Below are positions 39,538 to 47,619 of a DNA stretch of 64,000 bases, one piece after another (the stretch's first letter is position 1; every line of letters starts with the position of its first letter). A program made the translations under genes and the position numbers. The stretch is from Duganella sp. CF517 (GTDB lineage: Bacteria; Pseudomonadota; Gammaproteobacteria; Burkholderiales; Burkholderiaceae_D): positions 1 through 64,000 of the forward strand of contig NZ_FODC01000008.1 in the NCBI RefSeq assembly GCF_900110275.1. The letters run 5' to 3'. The notes beneath the pieces are model-generated. The model was not told the DNA's origin and did not search any database. It saw only the letters and a program-made list of their open reading frames with translations.

Positions 39538-41658
39538 TTGCTGACGAAACGACTCGCCGTACTTCCGCTGGCCTTGGCCGCCGCCTTCGGCGCGCAGGCC
39601 GCCAGCACCACCAAGTATCTGATCTACACCGAAAGCGGCAAGCAGATGGGCGAGCAGGTGGTCGAGCAGCAGGACGACGGCCTGACCAGGGTGCGGTTCA
39701 TCTACAAGAACAACGGCCGCGGTCCCGAGCTGAGCGAGCAATTCCGCGTCGGCGCGGACGGCACCATGACCGAATACGCGGTCAAGGGCAATTCCACCTT
39801 CGGCGCCGTGGTCGACGAGCGCTTCGCGCGCAAGGGCGACCAGGCCGAGTGGAAATCGACGTCGGAGCAGGGCAAGAAAACCGTCGCCGGTCCGGCCGCC
39901 TATGTGCCGCTGAACAGTTCCTTCGAGGTCATCTCCACCGCCATCACGGCGCTGGCCGCCGCGCCGGACAACAAGCTGCCGCTGCTACCGTCGGGCACCT
40001 TGTCGCAGACCAGGCTGGACTCGCTGGAGATCACCAGCGCCGCCGGCCAGAAGCAAACCGTGCAACTGCTGGCGCAAACCGGCATCGGCCTGTCGCCGTC
40101 GTTCATGTGGGCCACCACCGGCGCCAAGCCGCGCCTGTTCGCGGTCATCATTCCCGGCTTCATGAACGCGCTGGAGGAGGGCTGGCAGAACGCCATCCCG
40201 GAACTGGCCAAGCGCCAGAAAGCGGCCGAAAGCAAGATGCTGGCCGATGTCGCCACCAAATTGCAGCATCCGCTGCCGGGCCTGACGCTGGTCAAGAACG
40301 CGCGCGTGTTCGACAGCGAGAAAGCCACCGTCGGCGCGCCGTCCGATATCTACATCCTGCGCGGGCGCATCACGTCGGTGCAGCCGGCCGGCTCGCCGGC
40401 GCGCGACGCCGCCAACACCATCGACGCCGGCGGCCGCATCGTGCTGCCGGGCCTGTTCGACATGCACGGCCACGTCGACCGCTGGTCCGGCGCGCTCAAC
40501 ATCTCGGCCGGCGTCACCAGCGTGCGCGACATGGGCAACGACAACGCCCAGATGCAGGCGATGCTCGACGAGACCACCGACGGCAGGCTGCTCGGCCCGC
40601 AAGTGGTGCCGGCCGGCTTCCTCGAGGGCGAGAGCCAGTACAGCGCCAATGGCGGCTTCGTCGTCAAGGATTTGCAGGGCGCCAAGGACGCGATCGACTG
40701 GTACGCGCAGCGCGGCTATCCGCAGCTCAAGATCTACAACTCGTTCCCGAAAGACATCCTGAAGGACACCGTCGCCTACGCCCACACGCGCGGCATGCGC
40801 GTCTCCGGCCACGTGCCGGCCGGCCTGCGCGCGCAGCAGGCGCTCGACGCCGGCTACGACGAGATCCAGCACATCAACCAGGTGCTGCTGAACTTCTTCG
40901 TCAAGCCGGACACCGAAACGCGCAACCTCAACCGCTTCGTGCTGCCGGCCGAGAAGGTGGCCGATCTCGATTTCAATTCCAAGCCGGTCAAGGACTTCGT
41001 CGCCCAGCTGGCCAAGAAACAAATCGCCATCGACCCGACGATGTCGGCGTTCGCCTTCCTCAAGCAGCGCGACGGCGATGTCAACGAGCCGTACGCCGAC
41101 TTCGCCGCCAACATGCCGCCGGACGTGGCGCGCGGCTTCTCGGTCGGCTCGATGAAGATCGACGGCGCCGAGCAGCTCAAGCGCTACGAGAAATCCTACG
41201 GCAAGATGGTCGACTTCGTCGGCGTCATGTACCGCGCCGGCGTGCCGATCGTCGCCGGCACCGACGACATCGCCGGCTTCACCTTGCATTCGGAGCTGGC
41301 GCTGCTGGTCAAGGCCGGCTTGACGCCGGCCCAGGCGCTGCAGGTGGCCACGCGCAACGGCGCCCGCTACACCCGCACCAGCAACGATCGCGGCAGCATC
41401 ACGCCGGGCAAGCTGGCCGACCTGGTGCTGGTGGACGGCGACCCGACCAAGGACATCAAGGACGTGCGCAAGGTGTCGGCGGTGATCACGCGCGGGTATG
41501 TGATCTACCCTGGCGAGATCGACACGGCGCTCGGCATCGCCCCGTTCGTCAAGGACGCGCCGACGGTGGCCAAGACCGCCGCCGCCGTGGCCGAGGCCGG
41601 CGGCGGCAACGACGGCGCCCGCAACCGCATCGAGGCGAGCGCGCGCAAACACGATTGA
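39538..41658 (+). CDS. exported amidohydrolase with N-terminal DUF3108-like extension
   Basis: 706 aa from TTG 39538, with AGGAG six bases upstream and a signal peptide (MLTKRLAVLPLALAAAFGAQ). Residues 25-250 form a beta-rich region of unknown role. From about 260 the metal-dependent hydrolase fold begins: LTLVKNARVFDSEKATVG, His310-x-His312 in LFDMHGHVDR, later HVPAGLRAQQ and GTDDIAGFTLHSEL with the metal aspartate, and the end ITPGKLADLVLVDGDP. Length is about 250 residues above a plain amidohydrolase. Substrate unknown; prolidase/peptidase-like members exist. Confidence 0.85.
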   Translation: MLTKRLAVLPLALAAAFGAQAASTTKYLIYTESGKQMGEQVVEQQDDGLTRVRFIYKNNGRGPELSEQFRVGADGTMTEYAVKGNSTFGAVVDERFARKGDQAEWKSTSEQGKKTVAGPAAYVPLNSSFEVISTAITALAAAPDNKLPLLPSGTLSQTRLDSLEITSAAGQKQTVQLLAQTGIGLSPSFMWATTGAKPRLFAVIIPGFMNALEEGWQNAIPELAKRQKAAESKMLADVATKLQHPLPGLTLVKNARVFDSEKATVGAPSDIYILRGRITSVQPAGSPARDAANTIDAGGRIVLPGLFDMHGHVDRWSGALNISAGVTSVRDMGNDNAQMQAMLDETTDGRLLGPQVVPAGFLEGESQYSANGGFVVKDLQGAKDAIDWYAQRGYPQLKIYNSFPKDILKDTVAYAHTRGMRVSGHVPAGLRAQQALDAGYDEIQHINQVLLNFFVKPDTETRNLNRFVLPAEKVADLDFNSKPVKDFVAQLAKKQIAIDPTMSAFAFLKQRDGDVNEPYADFAANMPPDVARGFSVGSMKIDGAEQLKRYEKSYGKMVDFVGVMYRAGVPIVAGTDDIAGFTLHSELALLVKAGLTPAQALQVATRNGARYTRTSNDRGSITPGKLADLVLVDGDPTKDIKDVRKVSAVITRGYVIYPGEIDTALGIAPFVKDAPTVAKTAAAVAEAGGGNDGARNRIEASARKHD

Positions 41659-41669
41659 CGCCGCGGCCG

Positions 41670-41691
41670 CCGGGCCCCTGAAAAGGCCCGG
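41670..41691 (+). terminator. hairpin after the amidohydrolase gene
   Basis: CCGGGCC (41670-41676) and GGCCCGG (41685-41691) form a 7-bp stem without a clear T-run. It could be a weak terminator separating the amidohydrolase from the secretion cluster. Confidence 0.5.
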
Positions 41692-41692
41692 T

Positions 41693-41736
41693 ATGACAAC
41701 CGCATGACAATGCCATGACGTGACGATGACAAGCGG
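41693..41736. promoter_or_regulatory. four exact 11-bp-spaced ATGAC repeats, Pho-box-like
   Basis: ATGACA/ATGACG starts at 41693, 41704, 41715 and 41726, exactly 11 bp apart. On the minus strand this reads TTGTCATGCGGTTGTCAT, close to the PhoB box (7-bp TGTCAT-type repeats with 4-bp spacers). It lies about 140 bases before gspG. The strand is opposite to the gsp genes, which is not the usual orientation. Confidence 0.6.
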
Positions 41737-41868
41737 GTCAAACCGGGTGAAAAGCGCCGATTGTTAAGGCCCGTTTAAGCCCCGGGGCGCAAAAATCACG
41801 CCTGCGCTTGCTCTGGGACCGCCGTTTCGGCCTTATACTCTGCACTCACTTTAATTTGGTAGTAAATT

Positions 41869-42312
41869 ATGAAAAAAGCAACACCTCAACGTCGCGCCGC
41901 GCGCGGTTTCACGCTGATCGAAATCATGGTGGTGGTGGTCATCATGGGTGTGCTGGCGGCGCTGGTCGTGCCCAAGCTGCTGAGCCGCACCGGTGAATCG
42001 AAAGTGGCCGCCGCCAAGGTCGACATCGCCACCGTCATGCAGGCCCTCAAGCTGTACAAGCTGGACAACCAGCGCTATCCGACCACCGAGCAGGGCCTGC
42101 AGGCGCTGCTGACCAAGCCGACCAGCGGCCCGGCCGCCAACGGCTGGAAGACCGGCGGCTACCTGGAAAAGATGCCGAAGGACCCCTGGGGCGCGCCGTA
42201 CCAGTTCCTGTCGCCGGGCATCAAGGGCGAGATCGATGTGTACTCGCTGGGCGCCGACGGCGCCCCGGGCGGCACCGGCGACGACGCCGACATCGGCTCC
42301 TGGGAAAACTGA
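41869..42312 (+). CDS. gspG: T2SS major pseudopilin
   Basis: 147 aa. Prepilin leader with cleavage G^F in AARGFTLIEIMVVVVIMGVL, Glu at +5 present. Typical GspG C-terminal calcium-site region (GAPYQFLSPGIKGEIDVYSL, GADGAPGGTGDDADIGSW). First gene of the cluster gspGHIJKLMN-D-E-F-C. It builds the pseudopilus that pushes substrates through the secretin. Confidence 0.97.
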   Translation: MKKATPQRRAARGFTLIEIMVVVVIMGVLAALVVPKLLSRTGESKVAAAKVDIATVMQALKLYKLDNQRYPTTEQGLQALLTKPTSGPAANGWKTGGYLEKMPKDPWGAPYQFLSPGIKGEIDVYSLGADGAPGGTGDDADIGSWEN

Positions 42313-42332
42313 CCGCACGGAGATCGCCCATC

Positions 42333-42824
42333 ATGCGCGCCGCGCGCCGGCCGAGCCGAGGCTGGACGCCGAGAGGCTTCACACTCATCGAGTTGCTGGT
42401 GGTGATGGTCATCCTGGGCATCACGCTGGGCATCGTCTCGCTTAGCGCGATGCCCGGCCAGAAGCAGGCGCTGCAGCAGGACGCGCAACGCGTCGCGCTG
42501 CTGCTGCAACTGGCGCGCGACGAGGCGATCGTGCGCAACCGCCAGATCGCCTTCGAGGCCGGGCCGGACGGCTACCGCTTCCTGATCCGCAACGACAAGC
42601 AATGGGACTTGGCGGTGCAGGACGACCTGCTGCGCGAGCGCGAGTTCAAGCAGGGGCCGGTGACGCTGATGCTCGATCCGCCGTCCAACGTCCAGAACGA
42701 CAACAACCTGCGCATCATCTTCGGCCGCGAACCGGTCGACAAGCCGTTCGTGCTGACCATGACCGGCGGCGGCGGCAGCGTCGCCATCCGCGCCGACGGC
42801 ATCGGCCATTTCACGGTGGACTGA
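42333..42824 (+). CDS. gspH: T2SS minor pseudopilin GspH
   Basis: 163 aa. Prepilin segment RGFTLIELLVVMVILGITLG with cleavage before Phe and Glu+5, then LLLQLARDEAIVRNRQIAFE typical of GspH. An N-terminal leader of 17 residues is longer than usual. It lies 20 bases after gspG; a minor pseudopilin at the pilus tip. Confidence 0.93.
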   Translation: MRAARRPSRGWTPRGFTLIELLVVMVILGITLGIVSLSAMPGQKQALQQDAQRVALLLQLARDEAIVRNRQIAFEAGPDGYRFLIRNDKQWDLAVQDDLLREREFKQGPVTLMLDPPSNVQNDNNLRIIFGREPVDKPFVLTMTGGGGSVAIRADGIGHFTVD

Positions 42825-42835
42825 GCGAACACAAG

Positions 42836-43222
42836 ATGCACAAGATGCGCCGATCCCCTCGCGACAATCAAGGCTTCACGCTGCTCGAAGTGCTGGTGGC
42901 GCTGGTCATCGTCGGCACCGCGCTGGGCGCCTCGCTGCGCGCGGTCGGCAGCCTGACCCAGAACAGCAACGGCCTGCGCGCCGCCATGATGGCGACCTGG
43001 TCGGCCGAGAACCGGTTGGTGCAGCTGCGCCTGTCCAAGGCGTTTCCGGCGGTCGGCAAGCAAACCTTCGAATGTCCGCAGGGCGACATGAAACTGATGT
43101 GCCAGGAGGAAGTCATCGCCAGCCCGAATCCGCGCTTCCGCCGGGTCGAGGTCAGCGTCTACGACCAGGCCAATCCGGAACGCCGCATCATCAAGCTGGT
43201 CCAACTGGTGCTGAACTCATGA
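42836..43222 (+). CDS. gspI: T2SS minor pseudopilin GspI
   Basis: 128 aa from ATG 42836 (MHKMRRSPRDNQGFTLLEVL). The prepilin motif is QGFTLLEVLVALVIVGTALG. The body contains ATWSAENRLVQLRL and a Cys pair (FECPQGDMKLMCQEE). Its stop overlaps the gspJ ATG (ATGA at 43219). It nucleates the tip complex with GspJ and GspK. Confidence 0.94.
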   Translation: MHKMRRSPRDNQGFTLLEVLVALVIVGTALGASLRAVGSLTQNSNGLRAAMMATWSAENRLVQLRLSKAFPAVGKQTFECPQGDMKLMCQEEVIASPNPRFRRVEVSVYDQANPERRIIKLVQLVLNS

Positions 43223-43836
43223 GCCGCGTCCATGCACGGCGCCGTGGCGGCTTCACGCTGATCGAATTGCTGGTGGCCATCTCCATCCTGGCCATCGTCG
43301 CCGTGCTCGGCTGGCGCGGCCTGGACGGCATCATCCGCTCGCGCGAGTCGCTGACGGCCAAGATGGAGCAGACGCGCGGCCTGCAACTGGCGTTCGCGCA
43401 GTTGCAGAGCGATTGCGCCAGCCTGGCCACGGCCACCTTGGTGAACAACCGGCCCTACATGCTGGCCGACAACGACCGGCTGACCTTCGTGCGCGTGGTG
43501 ATGACGGAAAACGAGCCGACCCGGCTGCAAGTGGTGGCCTACCGCGTGCGCGACGGCGTGCTGACGCGGCGCGAATCGAACGCCACGCGCGACCTGCTGC
43601 AACTGGACGCGCTGTGGCAGGCGGCGCTCAACGACACCGACACCGCCGCCAGCGTGGCGCTGCAGTCGGACGTGGTGTCGATGGGCGCGCGCTACTGGAT
43701 CAACACCGAATGGCGGCCGGCGGCCGGGATGACGACGGGCGGCACCGGCAACGCGCCGACCGGGCTGGAAGTGTCGCTGGCCTTGCAGGGACAGGACGTG
43801 CCGATGGTCAAATCCTTCCTGCTGGGGGCGCTGTGA
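43219..43836 (+). CDS. gspJ: T2SS minor pseudopilin GspJ
   Basis: 205 aa starting MSRVHARRRGGFTLIELLVA. Prepilin motif GGFTLIELLVAISILAIVAV with Glu+5. Body typical of GspJ (VVAYRVRDGVLTRRESNATR). The start overlaps the gspI stop; the stop overlaps the GTG start of gspK (GTGA at 43833). Confidence 0.95.
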   Translation: MSRVHARRRGGFTLIELLVAISILAIVAVLGWRGLDGIIRSRESLTAKMEQTRGLQLAFAQLQSDCASLATATLVNNRPYMLADNDRLTFVRVVMTENEPTRLQVVAYRVRDGVLTRRESNATRDLLQLDALWQAALNDTDTAASVALQSDVVSMGARYWINTEWRPAAGMTTGGTGNAPTGLEVSLALQGQDVPMVKSFLLGAL

Positions 43837-44846
43837 GGCGGCCGCCGCGCCGACACCGCGCACCGGCGCGCCAGCGCGGCGTGGCGGTCATCACGGCGCT
43901 GCTGCTGACGACACTGGCCGTGACCATCGTCACCAGCCTGTTCTGGCAGCAGCAGGTGCAGGTGCGCTCGATGGAAAACCAGCGGCTGCAACTGCAAACG
44001 CGCTGGATCGTGCGCGGCGCGCTGGACTTGAGCCGGCTGATCCTGTTCCAGGACTTCCTCGATTCGTCGACCTTCACGCGCCTCAACGGCATCTGGTCGA
44101 CGCCGCTGGAAGAGACCCGGCTGGACGATTACGTCGAGCGCGAGCGCCAGGAGGGCGAGGATTTCAACGCCACCCTGTCGGGCAAGATTGTCGACGCGCA
44201 GTCGCGCTACAATCTCGCCAACCTGGCCGCCGCCCGGGTTCCGGACAAGTTGCAGATCGGCGTGCTGCAACGTCTATTGACAAATCTGCAATTAGACCCG
44301 AATCTGGCGCAGCAGGTGGCGATGCAGGTGGCGATGACGCAACCGGTGCAGAGCGCGCCGCCGGCCGGCGGCACACCGGCCGGCGGTACGCCACCGGCGC
44401 CGGCGGGCACGGTGCCGATGTCGGGCAGCGTCGAGCCGATGGGCTTCGTCCGGCTCGAGGATTTGCTGTCGGTCAGCGGCTTCACGCCGCAGGCGATCGA
44501 GCGGCTGCGCGAGTTCGTCATCGTGCTGCCGCAGCCGACCAGGGTCAATGTGAACACCGCACCGCCCGAGCTGATCGCGGCGTTGGTGCCGGGCATGTCG
44601 CTGGGCGACGCGGCGGCCATGGTCAACACCCGCAAGGGCGCTTATTATCGGGATATGGCGGATTTCACGAAGCAGCCGCAGATGGGCGCGGCGCAGCGCA
44701 TAACGGCGGTCGATGTGGCCGTCCGCAGCGACTATTTCCTGGCCTTCAGCCGGGTCAAGCTGGACCGGGCGGCGCTGGACACGGTGTCGCTGCTGTCGCG
44801 GGCGCCGACCGGCCTGACGACGGTGGTGTGGATACGGGAAAACTAA
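43833..44846 (+). CDS. gspK: T2SS minor pseudopilin GspK
   Basis: 337 aa from GTG 43833, fixed by the GTGA overlap. The N-terminal helix QRGVAVITALLLTTLAVTIV lacks the Glu+5 of other pseudopilins, as is normal for GspK. A large insert domain follows, with LRLEDLLS-type and NVNTAPPELIAALVPGMSLG segments. A Pro/Gly/Ala-rich loop (residues about 170-195) is a lineage-specific insertion. Caps the pseudopilus. Confidence 0.94.
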   Translation: MRRPPRRHRAPARQRGVAVITALLLTTLAVTIVTSLFWQQQVQVRSMENQRLQLQTRWIVRGALDLSRLILFQDFLDSSTFTRLNGIWSTPLEETRLDDYVERERQEGEDFNATLSGKIVDAQSRYNLANLAAARVPDKLQIGVLQRLLTNLQLDPNLAQQVAMQVAMTQPVQSAPPAGGTPAGGTPPAPAGTVPMSGSVEPMGFVRLEDLLSVSGFTPQAIERLREFVIVLPQPTRVNVNTAPPELIAALVPGMSLGDAAAMVNTRKGAYYRDMADFTKQPQMGAAQRITAVDVAVRSDYFLAFSRVKLDRAALDTVSLLSRAPTGLTTVVWIREN

Positions 44847-44883
44847 AGCAGCGATATAGAGCGATCAACGAAAGCGAGACCCT

Positions 44884-46134
44884 TTGAGTACATTATTTAT
44901 CCGCTATCCGGCCAAGGCCAGCGTCGACAGCGGCGCCGCCCAGACCTGCCCGTTCGCGCTGGTCGGCGACGGCGGCCATCTGGAGCGGCAGGGCACGTCG
45001 CCGCTGGGCAACCTGGGCGAGCTGATCGCCGCCTCGCGCAAGGTGGTGCTGATGCTGGCCGCCTCCGACGCGACCCTGCTGCGCGTCAAGGCGCCGCCGC
45101 TGTCGGCCGCGCGCCTGAAGGCGGCGCTGCCGGCGCTGGTCGAGGAACAAGTGCTGGGCGACACGGCCGACTGCGTGCTGGCCGCCGGCGCGGCCGACGC
45201 CGACGGCGTGCGCACCGTCGCCGTGGTGCAGCGCGCCTGGCTGGAGGTGCTGGTCAAGGCGCTGCTGGCGCAGGGCGCGCACAGCGTCTCGGTGCTGCCG
45301 ATGCAGCTGTGCCTGCCGTTCCAGCCGGGGTCGGTCTCGGCCGCGCTGAGCCTGGGCGACGCCGGCTACGAATTGATCCTGCGCCGCTCGCAATACGACG
45401 GCATGGGCCTGGCGCTGCCGGGCGAGCCGGTGGCGGCGCTGCACACCTTGCGCGCGATGGCCGGCGACGAGCCGGTCACGTTGTACCTGTCGCAGGAGCA
45501 ATTGAAGCAGTTCGAGCCGCTGATGGCCGACGCCGCCAACGCGCCGCACGGCATCAGCCTGGCCGAGGACCACTGGCAGCATTGGGTGGCGGCGTCGCGC
45601 TCGGCCGGGTTGGACCTGGCGCCGGCGCTGGGCGCGGCCGGCGCCTCGGCGCGCGAATGGCAACGCTGGCGCTGGCCGCTGCGCATCGCCGCGCTGGCGG
45701 TGCTGGTCAACGTGGTCGGGCTCAACGTCGAATGGATGCGGCTCAAGCGCGAAGCCAACGACGTGCGCCTGGCGATGATGCAAACCTTCAAGGCGGCCTA
45801 TCCGAAGGAAACCGTGATCCTCGATCCGGTGGCGCAAATGCGCAAGAACATTTCGCTGGCCAAGGCCGACGACGGCCAGGCCGCGCCCGACGGCTTCATC
45901 GCCATGAGCGCCAACCTGGCCGAGGCGCTGAGCGTGTTGCCCACGCGCGATGTGATCGCCAGCCTCGATTATAGGGAACGCACTCTGCAGGCGAAGGTCA
46001 AACCCAATACCGTCGACGCCGCCGCGATGACGCAAATCCGCGGCGCGTTGCAGGCCCGCAGGCTGGAATTGACGGAAGCCAATCCCGGCACCTGGCAAAT
46101 CCGCGTCGCCAGCACCGGCGCGGCGAAACCATGA
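44884..46134 (+). CDS. gspL: T2SS inner-membrane platform protein GspL
   Basis: 416 aa from TTG 44884. The cytoplasmic actin-like domain (ALPALVEEQVLGDTADCVLA) would bind GspE. One membrane helix near residue 265 (LRIAALAVLVNVVGLNVEWM) precedes a periplasmic ferredoxin-like domain ending in the AALQARRLELT-type strand. The gspL stop is overlapped by a 21-codon linker frame leading into gspM. Confidence 0.93.
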   Translation: MSTLFIRYPAKASVDSGAAQTCPFALVGDGGHLERQGTSPLGNLGELIAASRKVVLMLAASDATLLRVKAPPLSAARLKAALPALVEEQVLGDTADCVLAAGAADADGVRTVAVVQRAWLEVLVKALLAQGAHSVSVLPMQLCLPFQPGSVSAALSLGDAGYELILRRSQYDGMGLALPGEPVAALHTLRAMAGDEPVTLYLSQEQLKQFEPLMADAANAPHGISLAEDHWQHWVAASRSAGLDLAPALGAAGASAREWQRWRWPLRIAALAVLVNVVGLNVEWMRLKREANDVRLAMMQTFKAAYPKETVILDPVAQMRKNISLAKADDGQAAPDGFIAMSANLAEALSVLPTRDVIASLDYRERTLQAKVKPNTVDAAAMTQIRGALQARRLELTEANPGTWQIRVASTGAAKP

Positions 46135-46196
46135 GAACCGCCATGAGCATCCCCATGAGCACCACGATGAACAGAACCATGAGCGCAACGGCATGA
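46131..46196 (+). CDS. 21-codon linker frame between gspL and gspM
   Basis: Starts with ATG 46131 in an ATGA overlap with the gspL stop and ends with TGA in an ATGA overlap with the gspM start. It encodes a Met/Ser/Thr-rich peptide (MRTAMSIPMSTTMNRTMSAT...) with five in-frame ATG codons, four as ATGAGC/ATGAAC-type words. The repeat-like composition suggests expansion of a start region. It may serve only to carry ribosomes from gspL to gspM; translation is not shown. Confidence 0.4.
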   Translation: MRTAMSIPMSTTMNRTMSATA

Positions 46197-46705
46197 GCAA
46201 ACTCGATCAAACGATACAGGACTACCGCGCCCGGGCGTCGGCCTTCTGGCTGGCGCGCACCGAGCAGGAGCGCCGCCTGCTGGCCATCGGCGGCGTGGTG
46301 GTCGCGCTGGGCCTGTTCTACGGCGTGCTGCTGTCGCCGGCGCTCGAGGGCCGCGAGAAGCTGAGCAAGGAGTTGCCGGTGCTGCGCCAGCAGGCCGCCG
46401 AGTTGCAGGCGATGGCGCTGGAGGCGGCCGCGCTGCGCGGCCAGAACACCATCGAGCCGACGCCGATGACGCGCGACAGCCTGACGGCCGGCCTGGCCGC
46501 GCGCGGCCTGACGGCGCAGTCGGTCAACATCACCGGCGAGTACGCCAAGGTGCAGCTCAACAACGTGGCCTTCGCCGGCATCGTCGTCTGGCTCGACGCG
46601 GTGCGCAACGAAAGCCGCGTCGCCGTCCAGGACGCCAATTTCACGGCCCAGGACACGGCCGGCATGGTCAACGCCACCTTGACTTTGCGCCAGGGCGCGC
46701 GATGA
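46193..46705 (+). CDS. gspM: T2SS platform protein GspM
   Basis: 170 aa. Short cytoplasmic tail (MSKLDQTIQDYRARASAFWL), one membrane helix (LLAIGGVVVALGLFYGVLLS) and a periplasmic ferredoxin-like domain (LNNVAFAGIVVWLDAVRNES). GspM pairs with GspL and links the platform to the pseudopilus. Confidence 0.92.
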   Translation: MSKLDQTIQDYRARASAFWLARTEQERRLLAIGGVVVALGLFYGVLLSPALEGREKLSKELPVLRQQAAELQAMALEAAALRGQNTIEPTPMTRDSLTAGLAARGLTAQSVNITGEYAKVQLNNVAFAGIVVWLDAVRNESRVAVQDANFTAQDTAGMVNATLTLRQGAR

Positions 46706-46733
46706 GCGTGCGGCTTGCGCAAAAAGGCCATGC

Positions 46734-47507
46734 ATGAAGCGCGCCGTGCTATGGTTGCTGACCATCGCGCTCAGCGTGCTGGTCACCTTGGCGGTGTTTT
46801 TTCCGGCCACGTGGCTCGGCGCGATCGTCGAACAGCGCACCGGCGGCCGTTTGACCTTGGGCGACGCGCAGGGTACGCTGTGGCGCGGCTCGGCCTTCAT
46901 CGGCGGCGCGGCCGGCGGCAACCGGCCGGTCACGCCGTTGCTGCCGGGACGCTTCAGCTGGACGATCTCGCCGCTGGCGCTGGTCGGCATGGTCGACCTG
47001 CGGCTGGACAACAGCGAGGCGCTGGCGCAGCCGGTGACGTTCCGCGGCAGCTGGTCGCAGTGGCAATTGAGTCCGTCGGCGCTGCTGCTGCCGGCGCAGG
47101 GCCTGGCCGGACTGGGCGCGCCGCTCAACACGCTGGCGCCGAGCGGCATCATGCGCCTGTCGTGGACCGCGCTGGAGCTGGCGCTGCAAGACCGCCAGAT
47201 CGCCGTCAACGGCCGCACCACGCTGGAGATGACCGACATGTCGTCGCGGCTGGCGCCGGTCAGCCCGCTGGGCAGCTACACCTTGGCGCTCGACTGGCGC
47301 GGCCAGCAGGCGGCCTTGACGCTCGATTCCGTCAAGGGGCCGCTGTTGCTGAGCGGGCGCGGCAACCTGAATAACGGCCGCCTGCAGTTTTCCGGACAGG
47401 CGGAGGCGGCAAGGGGACACGAGGACACGCTGGCCAATCTGTTGAATTTGCTCGGCCAGCGCCGTCCCGGCAGCGACCGCAACGTCATCGCGTTAGAGGT
47501 GCATTAG
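46734..47507 (+). CDS. gspN: T2SS protein GspN
   Basis: 257 aa. N-terminal membrane helix (AVLWLLTIALSVLVTLAVFF) and a beta-rich periplasmic domain (GGRLTLGDAQGTLWRGSAFI). GspN occurs in only part of T2SS clusters and is not always essential. It ends 112 bases before the secretin gene, the widest gap in the cluster. Confidence 0.88.
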   Translation: MKRAVLWLLTIALSVLVTLAVFFPATWLGAIVEQRTGGRLTLGDAQGTLWRGSAFIGGAAGGNRPVTPLLPGRFSWTISPLALVGMVDLRLDNSEALAQPVTFRGSWSQWQLSPSALLLPAQGLAGLGAPLNTLAPSGIMRLSWTALELALQDRQIAVNGRTTLEMTDMSSRLAPVSPLGSYTLALDWRGQQAALTLDSVKGPLLLSGRGNLNNGRLQFSGQAEAARGHEDTLANLLNLLGQRRPGSDRNVIALEVH

Positions 47508-47619
47508 AGGTGGTTTCCGTGGGGCGGATTGGCGCGCGGCGCGTAATCGGCCAAGCGCCACCGACGGAGTTATATTTAGTTTCAACCGTGGTTACAACAC
47601 TAGATACAAAGTTCAGACA

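Noticed and set aside
41670..41691. Hairpin as a strong terminator before gspG
   Set aside because: No T-run follows the stem, so it is listed only with low confidence.
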